Below are positions 1 to 18,200 of a stretch of 64,000 nucleotides of DNA, one piece after another. Source of the DNA: Gymnothorax reevesii (lineage: Eukaryota; Chordata; Actinopteri; Anguilliformes; Muraenidae); assembly GCA_029721435.1 (NCBI GenBank), contig CM056577.1, forward strand, positions 113,086,219-113,150,218, in the 5' to 3' direction. Each line of letters opens with the position of its first letter. Positions within the stretch are counted from its first letter, which is position 1. The position numbers were made by a program, and so were the translations under genes. The notes beneath the pieces were generated by a model. That model ran no database searches. It was not told the origin of the DNA and saw only the letters and a program-made list of their open reading frames with translations.

Positions 1-222
<222 letters not shown>

Positions 223-312
223 TTAATCATCATCGCAACCCCATTTCTGAAAGAGTTAGGACGATATGGAAAATGCATAGAAAACGGTTATTTCAAAATC
301 ATCCTTGACCTG

Positions 313-785
313 TGTAATGTGAATATAGGCCACTTGATGGCAGTATTTACCTTTTTTTTTATTCAGCTCAGACTGGAGCTATGTTTAGACATGTCCTGGA
401 CATGTCTGGGGCAAGTCCCCGAAAAGTAAAAAAAAGAGGTCTAAATGTGGGTGGGGTCTGCAAAAGAGTATATAAGGAAAAGAATTGAGACAGTAGAGTA
501 GTAGGAGAAATTGCAAGAAGAAGGATACGTGTGACCAGACCTGTCATTTCTGTTCAAGACCTGTTAAGTTTCTTTTGTGGATTTTTCTCACCCAGCACAT
601 CACCAGGAAACCCACCAAAGGGACTGTAAATATTTCTGTTTTTTTTTTATTCAATCTTGGTCATTTAGTTGTAGGTTATTGTTAGTTATTGTCTTTGTTC
701 ATTAAATGTGTTTGAGTTTTTAAAATTGTGTCTGTCATCCCTTGCTGTTGTGTTATAAATGTAATAACAAATTGGGGCCATAACA
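313..785 (+). repeat. 5' LTR of the Gmr1-like element
   Basis: 473 bp, with a TATA box (TATATAA, 469-475), a CACCC-type GGGTGGGG motif upstream of it, p53-like half-sites at 387-418 and an ATTAAA polyadenylation signal near 702. It differs from the 3' LTR at about four substitutions plus small indels (poly-T runs, one GCTGTT unit, AAC near the end). Confidence 0.92.
387..418 (+). promoter_or_regulatory. Three p53-type half-sites in the 5' LTR
   Basis: Half-sites AGACATGTCC (387-396), GGACATGTCT (398-407) and GGGCAAGTCC (409-418) each fit RRRCWWGYYY with no mismatch and are separated by single bases. They lie about 50-80 bp upstream of the TATA box. The motif match is seen directly; binding by p53 family proteins is inference. 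Confidence 0.6.
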
Positions 786-788
786 AAT

Positions 789-806
789 TGGGGGCTCAAG
801 GTCCGG
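789..806 (+). other. Primer binding site candidate
   Basis: Three bases after the 5' LTR the sequence reads TGGGGGCTC, then AAG, then GTCCGGG. Without the AAG it would match the tRNA-Pro primer site used by murine gammaretroviruses. Either another tRNA is used or the site carries a 3-nt insertion. Confidence 0.5.
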
Positions 807-900
807 GATAGACCATTTTGTGAGTAATTTATTGAAAATCTAACATTTCAAATTGTAAAATTGATTTTTTTAATTGAATACATATATATTGACAACAGCA

Positions 901-2230
901 ATGGATGATTTCTTGGCATCACCAACCGTAGGGGTTTTGAAGTCTTTTAAAAAGACAGAACTGTTGGAAATATGCAGACATTTGGAGCTGACAGAAGTAA
1001 AACCAGCCATGCGAAAAGAAAGACTGGCTAGAGAGATAGTTGAATATTACATTGATGAAAATGTGTTTGCACCAGGAGATCTGGAACAGTTTCCAGTGGA
1101 AAATCCAAATATAGAAATGGAACTTAAATTAAAAATGCTAGAGATTGAAAGGGAGGAAAGAGAAAAAGAAAGGGAGGAAAAAGAGAAACAAAGAGAATTT
1201 GAAAGGGAAGAAAAAGAAAAACAGAATTTGAGAGAGAGAAAGAGGAAAGAGCAGAAAGAGAGAGACAGAGACAGAGACAGAGAGATTTTGAATTAGAGAA
1301 ATTCGATAGAGAAGACAGACTCCAAATGGAACACTAAAAATTAAAATTGAAACTAAAAATAAATTTTGTGCCAGTCAGGAGGTAAAACTGGTGCCTCCAT
1401 TTTCGGAAAAGGACGTTGACAACTATTTCCAGTGTTTTGAAAAGGTAGCAAAGAGTTGCCAGTGGCCAAAGGAACACTGGCCTCTGATGTTGCAAACTGT
1501 CCTCAAGGGTAAAGCTCAACAAGCCTATTCGGCTTTGTCTGCAGATGATTCCTCTGATTATGAGGTTGTCAAAAAGGTTATTTTGAGAGCTTATGAGTTG
1601 GTTCCAGAGGCTTACCGACAGAAATTCAGAGGTCTGAAGAAACCTGAAAATCAGACTTATGTTGAATTTGCGAATGAAAAGCAGGTTTGCTTTGAGCGCT
1701 GGTGTACTTCTATGGAGGTCAAGGATGATTTCAACACACTAAAAGAGATGGTGGTAGTTGAAGAATTCAAGAACTGTGTTAAAGATGATGTTAAGACCTA
1801 CCTTAATGAGAAGCAAGCACTGAATTTGCAATCAGCTGCCAAATTTGCAGATGAATATGTTCTCACACATAAGTCCAAATTTCAGTCTAGCAGTAATAAT
1901 AGATGGTCCCAATTTCAGAAAAAGGGTTATGGTGATACCCAAGATTCCTCACCCAAAGACAAAGACAAATCTGGTGATGGTGCTCAGAAATCCAGTAACA
2001 GATCTGATCAAAGTGTGAAAGCTGACAGTGACAAAAGTGGTCTAGTTTGCAGTTATTGCAAGAAATCTGGTCATGTTACAACTAACTGTTGGTTCCTCAA
2101 AGCTAAGAAAGAAAAAGAAAAGGATACCAAACCAAATGCCTTTGTGAAAACAAGGTTAGAAACCCCTGTAGTAGATAACCAATCTGCTAAATTGCCTGCT
2201 TCTTGTGGGGCTAAAAAGCCTGATACAGCT
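901..2230 (+). pseudogene. Gag of the Gmr1-like element (SCAN-related), frameshifted
   Basis: The first ATG in the leading frame is at 901 (MDDFLASPTVGVLKS). An N-terminal helical region is followed by a highly charged Glu/Arg/Lys coiled coil (about 1135-1290). The frame is then lost near 1280, and stops lie at 1336 and 1384. It resumes at 1391 with the SCAN-like capsid region (PPFSEKDVDNYF, later YELVPEAYRQKFRGL) and a CCHC knuckle CSYCKKSGHVTTNC at about 2047-2090. Structural protein of the particle. The break removes the link between coiled coil and capsid. Confidence 0.85.
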
Positions 2231-2280
2231 GACTTTGTGAGGGAGGAATTTTTTCCATTTGTGTCAGAGGGATTTGTGGC

Positions 2281-2580
2281 TCTGAATGAGCATACTACTC
2301 CTGTCCCCATATATATCCTAAGGGATACCGGAGCTTCTCAGTCATTTTTGTTGATGGACTCCTTGGAGTTACGTGATGAGACTGCTTCAGGGGATTTCAT
2401 ACTTGTACAAGGTATTGAAGGGAGGACTGTATCTGTACCCCTGCGCTCTATATTCTTGAAGTCAGATTTAGTTACAGGACAGGTAAAGGTGGGACTTATG
2501 TCAAGTCTACCTATAAAGGGTGTTTCTCTGTTGCTAGGCAATGACCTGGCTGGGGGCAAAGTAGTTCCCCCTGTACATCT
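2281..2580 (+). pseudogene. Protease domain of the Gmr1-like element
   Basis: Within the open frame 1391-3352, the sequence YILRDTGASQSFLL carries the retropepsin catalytic DTG triad, and a later stretch GVSLLLGNDLAGG matches the usual LxLGxD flap region. It follows the gag knuckle without a stop, so gag and protease were one polyprotein. Confidence 0.85.
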
Positions 2581-2859
2581 TACTTCACAGCCGAGCACTG
2601 AAGATGGGGATGAGGACCCATCTCTGTATCCTTCTTGCGCAGTGACTCGTGCTATGGCCAAGAAGGCTAAAGAAGAAGATGATGTTGTGGTGCCGTCCAG
2701 TACATTGAATAGTCAGGACTCAGGTGGTTCGCCTCATGACTCTGATTGGCCTGCTATGGTTTCTCCGTTTGAGGACTTATCAGACACTTTTATCAGTTCA
2801 TTGTTCAGCCAGCCAGATAGGTTTGGTGATTCTGATGTGTCTGGAGATTTGTCTCTGTC

Positions 2860-4110
2860 CAGAAAGCGGTTGATTGAGGAGCAAACAAATGATCCTGAAA
2901 TTTGTGCACTAAGGAGGAGAGCCCTTCCGAATAAAGAAATAGACGCAGTTCCAGTTGGGTATTATCTCAAGGATGGTGTGTTGATGCGGAAGTGGCGCCC
3001 TCCTGATATCCCTGCCAATGCAGATTGGGCAGTGGTCAGGCAAATTGTTGTTCCGAAGGTCTACAGGAATGAGATCTTAACAATGGCTCATAGTTTACCT
3101 TTAGGAGGTCATCTTAGTGTTAACAAGACTGTTGATAAGATCATGAAACACTTCTTTTGGCCTGGGCTTCGGAAAGACGTTTCCAACTTTTGCAAAACCT
3201 GTCACACTTGTCAGGTAGTTGGAAAACACCAGTTAGACCCACCTGTAGCTCCATTGCAGCCTATCCCAGCATTTGGGGAGCCATTCTCTAGGGTCATTGT
3301 TGATTGCGTTGGACATTACCCAAGACTAGATCTGGAACTCAGTACTTGTTGACAATCATGTGTGCATCTACCAGATTCCCCGAAGCCATACCTCTACGTA
3401 ACATCAAGGCAACTGCAATCTCGAAGGCTTTGATAAAGTTCTTCACGTTGTTTGGTCTTCCCAGGGAAATTCAGTCAGACTAAGGTAGCAATTTCACTTC
3501 AGGATTGTTTCAGCAGGTTGTGTATGAACTAGGTGCAAAGCAGATTCTTTCTAGTGCCTATCATCCAGAAAGTCAGGGTGCCTTAGAGCGGTTTCATTCC
3601 ACTCTCAAGACAATGATGAGGACTTATTGTTATGACCATGAGAAAGACTGGGATGAAGGGGTTCATTTGCTGTTGTTTGCAGCTAGAGAAGCAGTGCAGG
3701 AGTCTACTGGATTCAGTCCATTTGAGCTAGTGTTTGGTCATGAAGTGAGAGGACCTTTGCTATTATTGAGTGAACAATGGCAAGAGATAGTCTAACAGAC
3801 TGATATGCGGCTCTATGTTAGCAAGTTCAAGGAAAGATTGCGTGCAGCTTGTGACCTTGCCAAAGAGAACTTGAAATCAAGTCAGGGAAAAATGAAAACT
3901 TGGTATGATCGTAAGGCTAGAAGCCGTGAGTTTAAACCAGGAGACAAGGTCCTTGTGTTGTTTCCCTTGCAGTCCAATCCATTGCAGGCTAGATTTCATG
4001 GTCCTTATGAAATTATGACAAAACTCAATGATCTCAATTACATTGTTAAGACTCCAGATAGGAGAAAACCAAAACAATTGTGTCACATTATCATGCTGAA
4101 GCCTTATCAT
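2860..4110 (+). pseudogene. Integrase of the Gmr1-like element, broken in four places
   Basis: Domains in order are an HHCC zinc finger (GGHLSVNKT...FCKTCHTCQ, about 3105-3215), the catalytic core with the first Asp in VIVDCVG (near 3300), the second Asp in EIQSD (about 3478) and Glu in HPESQGALERFHS, then a GPY/F module (FHGPYEIM, about 3990-4015). Breaks are a frameshift near 3322, TAA at 3481 directly after the second catalytic Asp, and TAA at 3793. A further TAA at 4417 separates integrase from RT. All lie upstream of the RT, the reverse of most Ty3/gypsy elements. Confidence 0.85.
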
Positions 4111-4422
4111 GACAGAAATGCTAGGGTTGCAGCTGTCACTTCAGATCCTCCAATGGCTGAGATGTGTGAAGATGAGGGGGAGTTTCAAGATGATGAACCT
4201 AGAATAAAAGCTGAAGTTCTTTCATGTAAATTGTCAAATTCTGAAGTGTTGCAAAATCTTGATGTAAAACTCCAGCACTTAGAACCCTCACAGAGAGATC
4301 AGTTTGAGAGGTTGATCAAGAAATATGAGGATCTGTTTCCTGATGTTCCAAAGAGAGTTACTATAGCCTCTCATGATGTAGATGTTGGTGATGCCAAACC
4401 AATAAAACAGCATCCATAACGG

Positions 4423-5643
4423 ATGAATCCTGAAAAGAGAAAGATTGCTGAGAAAGAGGTTGAGTACATGTTAAAACATGATATTATCAGACCCTCCAAC
4501 TCAGATTGGAGTTCACCCTGTGTGCTAGTTCCAAAACCTGATGGAAGTACTAGATTCTGTAAAGATTATCGCAAAGTCAATGCTGTAAGTAGACCTGATG
4601 TGTTTCCAATACCTAGGATTGATGATTGTATTGATAGAGTAGGGCAAGCAAAGTTTCTGACCAAGATTGATTTATTGAAGGGTTATTGGTGTGTGCCTTT
4701 AACTGAGAGGGTCAAGAGCATCTCTGCTTTTGCCACACTATCTGGGTTGTACCAGTATGAAGTCCTACCCTTTGGCATGAAAAATGCCCCAGCCACGTTC
4801 CAAAGGATGATACAGTCTACAATCGCCGGATTGCCACACACGGGTGCGTACATCGACGACCTGATCACATGGAGTGACTCCTGGGAAGAACATCTGAAAG
4901 ATGTAGAGACGTTGTTCCAGCGCCTGACCCAGGCTAACCTGACTTTTAACCTGAACAAGAGTGACTTTGGTTGTGCTACTGTCACCTATCTTGGCTACGT
5001 CATAGGCCAGGGTAAGGTGGCACCCATAAATGCTAAAGTCCAAGCCATCATGGACTTTCCAGTTCCTGACAACAAAAAAGCTTTGCGCCGCTTCCTTGGA
5101 ATGATCGGGTACTACCGCAAGTTCTGCAAGAACTTTGCTGAGATTGCTCTCAGTCTAACTAACCAACTGAAGAAAGGCGTAAAGTTCACTTGGGATGATG
5201 CATGCCAGAGAGCCTTCGATCGCCTAAAGTCTCTGCTGTGTCACTTCCCCGTGCTCAAATCTCCTGACTTCAACAAACCGTTCTCCATCGCGGTCGATGC
5301 TAGCGACCAAGCGCTCCTACAGAGAAGTGACTCTGATGACATTGAGCATCCCGTGGCATACTTCTCCAGGAAGTTCAATCGCCACCAAACGAACTATTTC
5401 ACAATAGAGAAGGAACTGTTTGCTCTCGTCCTTTCTTTACAACACTTTGAGGTTTATGTTTGTACAGGGGAAAAGCCAATGATTGTGTACACTGACCACA
5501 ATCCGTTAATGTTTTTGAGTAAGATGAAAAACAAGAATCGGAGATTGTTGAATTGGAGTTTGATTTTACAGGAGTTTGACTTGGAAATTAAGCATGTGAA
5601 GGGTACAGACAATGTAATTGCTGATTGCTTATCCCGTGTTTGA
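4423..5643 (+). pseudogene. Reverse transcriptase and RNase H of the Gmr1-like element
   Basis: An open frame of 406 codons. RT motifs are VLVPKPDGSTRFCKDYR, LPFGMKNAPATFQ and the catalytic YIDD (in GAYIDDLITW). The connection motif LGMIGYYRKFCKNF follows, then RNase H with VDASDQA, ELFALVLSLQHFE and YTDHNPL. The RNase H segment just after VDASDQA looks a few residues shorter than usual, so activity is uncertain. The frame ends with ADCLSRV, the typical gypsy RNase H end. No stop interrupts it, but it lacks its own start context and was once fused to integrase. Confidence 0.88.
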
Positions 5644-5773
5644 ATATGTATATATATATATCATATTTTTATTTGAATATTGTATGTATAGACAAGTGTT
5701 CACTTAACCATTTTGTATTGAAAAGAAAAATTTTGCCTTTCTGAGTCAAAATTTTTCCCTTTTGGAATGGAGG

Positions 5774-6249
5774 TGTAATGTGAATATAGGCCACTGGATG
5801 GCAGTATTTACCTTTTTTTTATTCAGCTCAGACTGGAGCTATGTTTAGACATGTCCTGGACATGTCTGGGGCAAGTCCCCGAAAAGTAAAAAAAAGAGGT
5901 CTAAATGTGGGTGGGGTCTGCAAAAGAGTATATAAGGAAAAGATTTGAGACAGTGGAGTAGTAGGAGAAATTGCAAGAAGAAGGATACGTGTCACCAGAC
6001 CTGTCATTTCTGTTCAAGACCTGTTAAGTTTCTTTTGTGGATTTTTCTCACCCAGCACATCACCAGGAAACCCACCAAAGGGACTGTAAATATTTCTGTT
6101 TTTTTTTTTATTCAATCTTGGTCATTTAGTTGTAGGTTATTGTTAGTTATTGTCTTTGTTCATTAAATGTGTTTGAGTTTTTAAAATTGTGTCTGTCATC
6201 CCTTGCTGTTGCTGTTGTGTTATAAATGTAATAAATTGGGGCCATAACA
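5774..6249 (+). repeat. 3' LTR of the Gmr1-like element
   Basis: 476 bp, about 99% identical to the 5' LTR by eye. The TATA box is at 5929-5935. It is preceded by a purine-rich tract (TGGAATGGAGG, 5763-5773), the likely plus-strand primer. Confidence 0.92.
5847..5878 (+). promoter_or_regulatory. Three p53-type half-sites in the 3' LTR
   Basis: The same three half-sites at 5847-5856, 5858-5867 and 5869-5878, unchanged from the 5' LTR. They sit about 50-80 bp upstream of the TATA box at 5929. Confidence 0.6.
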
Positions 6250-6253
6250 CCTG

Positions 6254-8914
<2,661 letters not shown>

Positions 8915-10494
8915 CAAAACCCAAAACCAGTGAAGTTGGCACGTTGTGTAAATCGTAAATAAAAACAAAATACAATGATTTGCAAATCCTTTTCAACCTA
9001 TATTCAATTGAATACACTGCAAAGACAAGTTACTTAATGTTCGAACAGGTAAACTTTTTTGCAAATATTAGCTCATTTGGAATTTGATGCCTGCAACATG
9101 TTTCAAAAAAGCTGGCACAAGTGGCAAAAAAAACAGTTGAGGAATGCTCAAACACTTATTTGGAACATCCCACAGGTGAACGGGCTAATTGGGAACAGGT
9201 GGGTACCATGATTGGGTATAAAAGCAGCTTCCCTGAAATGCTCAGTTATTCACAAACAAGGATGGGGCGAGGGTCACCACTTTGTGAACAAATGCGTCAG
9301 CTGATTGTCGAACAGTTTAAAAACAACATTCCTCAACAAGCTATTGCAAGAAATTTAAGGGTTTCATCATCTACGGTCCGTAATATCGTCAAAAGGTTCA
9401 GAGAATCTGGAGAAATCACTGCACGCAAGCGACAAGGCCGAAAACCAACATTGAATGCCTGTGTCCTTCGATCCCTCAGGCGGTACTGCATCAAAAACCG
9501 ACATCAGTGTGTAAAGGACATCACCTCATGGGCTCAGGAACACTTCAGAATACCACTGTCAGTAACTACAGTTCGTCGCTACATCTGCAAGTGCAAGTTA
9601 AAACTACAATGCAAAGCGAAAGCCATTTATCAACAGCACCCAGAAACGCCGCCGGCTTCGCTGTGCCCAAGCTAATCTAAGATGGACTGATGCAAAGTGG
9701 AAAAGTGTTCTGTGGTCTGACGAGTCCACATTTCAGATTGTTTTTGGAAACTGTGGACGTCGTGTCCTCCGGACCAAAGAGGAAAAGAACCATCCGGACT
9801 GTTATAGGTGCAAAGTTCAAAAGCCAGCATCTGTGATGGTATGGGGGTGTATTAGTGCCCAAGGCATGGGCAACTTACAAATATGTGAAGGCACCATTAA
9901 TGCTGAAAGGTACATACAGGTTTTGGAGCAACATATGTTCCCATCCAAGCAATGTCTTTTTCATGGACGCCCCTGCTTGTTTCAGGAAGACAATGCCAAG
10001 CAACATTCTGCACTTGTTACAACAGCATGGCTCCGTAGTAAAAGTGTGGGTACTAGACTGGCCTGCCTGTAGTCCAGACCCGTCTCCTATTGAAAATGAG
10101 TGGCGCATTATGAAGCATAAAATACGACAACGGAGACCCCGGACTGTTGAGCAACTTAAGCTGTGCATCAAGCAAGAATGGGAAAGAGTTCCACCTGAAA
10201 AGCTGAAATTGGTCTCCTCAGTTCCCAAACGTTTACTGAGTGTCGTTAAAAGGAAAGGCGATGTAACAGTGGTAAAAAGGCCCCTGTGCCAACTTTTTTG
10301 CAATGTGTTACTGCCGTTAAATTCTAAGTTAATGATCATTTGCAAAAAAAAAAAAAAGTTTCTCAGTTTGAACATTAAACATCTTGTCTTTGCAGTGTAT
10401 TCAATCGAATAAGTTGAAAAGGATTTGCAAATCATTGTATTCTGTGTATATCTACGATTTACGTAAAGTGCCAACTTCACTGGTTTTGGGTTTG
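8915..10494 (+). mobile_element. Tc1-like transposon with ~200-bp terminal inverted repeats
   Basis: Flanked by TA (8913-8914 and 10495-10496). The ends read CAAAACCCAAAACCAGTGAA and the inverse CACTGGTTTTGGGTTTG. The inverted similarity runs on for about 200 bp on each side, including GATTTGCAAATCCTTTTCAA. A broken transposase lies inside. Another copy in opposite orientation starts at 63250. It is located in KRIT1 intron 8. Confidence 0.93.
9262..10280 (+). pseudogene. Transposase of the 8.9-kb Tc1-like element, frameshifted
   Basis: The N-terminal half (from MGRGSPLCEQMRQLIVEQF) holds two helix-turn-helix regions, with IARNLRVSSSTVRNIVKRF and later TTVRRYICK. The frame is lost near 9640; the catalytic part resumes with LWSDEST (first Asp), [13 protein letters not shown] and FQEDNAKQH (second Asp). 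It shifts again near 10045 before [12 protein letters not shown] (Glu). All three DDE residues are recognisable but in three different frames, so no active enzyme is made. Confidence 0.88.
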
Positions 10495-11040
10495 TATTAG
10501 TATTATAGTTTAACAGAATCCTGTGGTGGGTAAGTGAAATTGTTTCTGGCTCTCACAATCCAAAAATTTCCAACAACTCCAGATCACTGTACCACCTAAA
10601 TTCCAAGAGTAATAATAATCTATTGAAAAAAAACTAATAAAATTGATAATGTCATCACTCCAAAAAATTAAAAACTCTTGGACAAATTCCTCAATTTGGA
10701 TAAAGTGATTCATCGCATTAAATGGATTACTTTTTCATGAAATCAATTTTAATGAATATTGGTCGATATTATCGTCAATAGAAATACATGCAAGCAGCAA
10801 GCAGATCTATTAATCATAGAACAGCATACTAATAGTTCCCCTTAGGGATTATCATCAGTGTTCGTAAATTGCTTCCAAATTGGCAGTATTTTGACACATT
10901 TCTACAGAGATTGTTGTATGAAAGTGACAATGTGACAGAGCAATTCTTTTTAAGGACATAAGTAATTCATTATATTAGTCCTAGAGCTGAACTTGTGAAA
11001 ATGGCTTAAATTTTTGTTATTTTGGTTATATGAATGTAAT

Positions 11041-11598
11041 TACCGACGCCCGACGAGGCGGCGTGGGTATATACTTTGTCTCCGTCTCCGTGCAACAGCT
11101 CAGTCACCACTGAAGCTAGGGTGACCAAACTTTGTGGGGTAGATGATCCTAGGGTGCCCTGTCCAAATTTACATTTTGCGGTTGAAGGGTCAAAGGTCAA
11201 AGTCAACAAGAGGCGTGGGTTAGCATCTCTGTAGAGTGCGCATCATCTAGTTTTTGAAGCTGTTAGATTAGTGTTAGACTGCCCTGTTAACACATCTGCC
11301 AGTGTGAGGCAAACAGGGGAGCAGTTTTTGACCAAAGCAAAAAATTTGGTAGTTGTCATTAAATACAGATTGCCGCAAAATATTTTGAAAGATAACTAGA
11401 TGATGCGCACTCTGTAGCGATGCTAACCCATGCCGCTTGTTGACCTTTGGACCTCAAAATGCAAATTTGGACAGGGTACCCTAGGATCATCGATCCCACA
11501 AAGTTTGGTCACCCTAGCTTCAGTGTTGGCCGAGCTGTCGCGCAGACACGGACACTGTGCTGAACTGTATACCCACGCCGCCTCCTCGGGCGTGGGTA
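11041..11598. repeat. Foldback element with ~205-bp inverted arms
   Basis: The left arm (11041-11252) starts TACCGACGCCCGACGAGG and the right arm (11394-11598) ends with the inverse (GCCTCCTCGGGCGTGGGTA). The arms also share inverted copies of CAAACTTTGTGGGGT-like and GTGCGCATCATCTAG-like blocks, with a loop of about 140 bp. No transposase is present. It resembles a MITE or foldback of unknown superfamily. Confidence 0.85.
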
Positions 11599-11661
11599 AA
11601 AACATGTAGTGATTGCTCATTTCAAGTGGATAAGAGTCTGCCAAGTGACTAATGTAATTTA

Positions 11662-11883
<222 letters not shown>

Positions 11884-12062
11884 TCACATTAGGGGACAAC
11901 ACAAATACTGTTTTGCAGACTATCAAATTTTCACACCCCCGGGCAATACACATCACGAGAGAGAAAAAAATAAAAATACTGGGCTCGTAGCTCACGGTCC
12001 TTGCTTTCTCTACAACTAAACAAGCATTTCTGACCAGAAAACAAATGAGCTTTGACAAACTA

Positions 12063-13826
<1,764 letters not shown>

Positions 13827-15104
13827 CTAAAAAAAGGAGAGATGCACTCAATCATCGTTTGATCATTGTATTTGTATGCACGGTGGGACACAAAGGGTCT
13901 CATCACTTTCTGGCATTACAATTGTTAGCACAAAATTACAGGAAAACCATTAAAAAGGTTTACACAGCAACATGATGCATGCGGATGTTCCAGACACGTG
14001 CATGATCTACATACACACACACACATGCATTTTGCAAAGTATACTATTCTTTAATAAATTAAATTTAATGGCAGGTACCAGGAATATGACTGGAGCGTGG
14101 TGTGAATTAGTGTGCCCTTTTTGCATGATTTTACTGAATAAAAACGTCCTTTCATCTTATAAGAGGTAATGAGGCACACTGGATGTTAAAGTCAGATCTT
14201 TGAGTTACAGTGCACCCATTATGGTTTTTCTTTTTTTTATGTCTTTGTCTATATCATATAGGTTTTCTGGGCATGTAAAAGGTCTGTAGATGAAAATAAC
14301 CCAAAGTCACCACCAAAGTTAGTTCTCTCTCCCACACAACACACGGCTCCAGAGTGGCTTGAAACACCCTGATCACATTCCTCCATCTTGTCCTTCCAAT
14401 GGTATAATGTCACCGATTGAATTTTTGCGCCAGACCGCTTGTTGAATCAAGCCCTTGAATCAAGCTGGTCATGGCCACAAACACAGCTATATACAGCATG
14501 CAATATAAAATCCTATCTGAAAGAACATCCAAAAAAGGAAGTGAAGAAGCAGTGGCAGTTTTATGTCTTTTTACTGAGGACTGCAGGGTGAACTGGACAC
14601 AGTTCGATGCTGGATATTCTCAATGGTTACTCCTGAAAGACAAAACTGTGCCCATTTTGTAATTTCAGGCCGTTTTGGAGTATGTAATGTCATGAAGCCA
14701 CAATGGTAATGCTGCGCTAGTGTGGCTTGCTGGGGGTTTGGTTGTTATTGTAATTTATGCTTGTCATGTCTTGTGCCAAAGCTCCCTTGTCTTTTTTGTT
14801 TTGTAAAGTTCCTGCACATTGTATAAAGTTAGCGCGAGTTCACAGAGACTGTCCGTTTTCATGCTCGGTACTTATTTCAAAGTAAAAAGTGGAATGTTAA
14901 CTCCACTAGCTTTGCCGTTTTTCCATGGGATTTCCCATAAGTTCTGTATGCATCATGCTGAGTAAAGATTAGCATCCTCTGAACCAGTTAAACTGGAAAC
15001 CAGTTCACAAACACTAGTGCACTTATGAGAAGCTCTGAAGCACCAGTCCAAATGTGCTAATAGACCAATATATATTTTTGTTTTATTTGAGAACAAGTAT
15101 TTGC
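13827..15104. other. KRIT1 intron 5, first part
   Basis: AT-rich intron sequence with a short CA run near 14008. No gene or element ends seen. Confidence 0.5.
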
Positions 15105-15109
15105 CACTA

Positions 15110-15365
15110 ACCTGTCTTTGTGCCCCGCCACAAAATGTGAAATCGTGTCAAAATGAGCAATCTCTCGTTGTGACCTTGAGTGACGCAAAGGTCACCAAAA
15201 TGGACTTGCGCCGGGGTATCACCCTAATACATGATGACATGAAATTTGAAGAAAATCCGTCAATTCGTTCTTGACATATCTCGCTGACAAGGATTCGGGA
15301 CGTACGGACGGTCGTGAATACTATGTCCCACCGCTTTGCGCGTTCCGCGCGGCGGGGGACAATGA
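15110..15365. repeat. Short interspersed repeat, copy 1
   Basis: Shares with 25240-25455 a skeleton that includes GAAAATCCGTCAA-type, TTCTTGA.ATATC.CG and TATGTCCC(A/C)CCGC blocks, and ends in GCGGGGGACA. The ends of the second copy are inverted (TGTCCCC / GGGGACA). Probably a MITE-like family with no coding potential. Confidence 0.6.
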
Positions 15366-15369
15366 AGCA

Positions 15370-18020
<2,651 letters not shown>

Positions 18021-18070
18021 TCACAACAGCTTCACGTGGAACCAATTTAAAATGAAAGACTGAGGCATAC

Positions 18071-18200
18071 TTGTCCAAGGCAAGAAGCATCTTTGAAGTC
18101 ACCGAAGAGAAGTGGGCACTGGTCTCACTGCACACCCGCATGATATCTTGAAGACAATAAAAACATGGAGACCCAGGACTGCATATGGGTTTACTATTGT
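18071..18200 (-). CDS. krit1: KRIT1 coding exon 4
   Basis: A 130-nt exon, residues 118-161. It contains [14 protein letters not shown] followed by a Thr/Ser-rich stretch and LLALDK, matching human [13 protein letters not shown]...LIALDK. The acceptor TCTCCCTGCAG ends at 18201. The donor GTATGC starts at 18070. Confidence 0.95.

Larger units (their letters stand above)
313..6249 (+). mobile_element. Gmr1-like Ty3/gypsy LTR retrotransposon, nearly full length
   Basis: A 5.94-kb element bounded by two near-identical LTRs beginning TGTAATG and ending CATAACA. It is flanked by a direct repeat CCTG (309-312 and 6250-6253; ACCTG if the shared A is counted). The internal order is gag with a zinc knuckle, protease, integrase, then reverse transcriptase and RNase H. 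Integrase ahead of RT is the Ty1/copia-like order that, among Ty3/gypsy elements, defines the Gmr1 group. The gag resembles the region from which vertebrate SCAN domains derive. No envelope gene is seen. It sits in the KRIT1 intron between exons 9 and 10, opposite to the gene. Frameshifts and stops make it non-coding for a full polyprotein. Confidence 0.92.

Noticed and set aside
313..6249. An endogenous retrovirus with envelope
   Set aside because: RNase H runs almost to the 3' LTR and no envelope reading frame is present; the domain order is that of Gmr1 retrotransposons.
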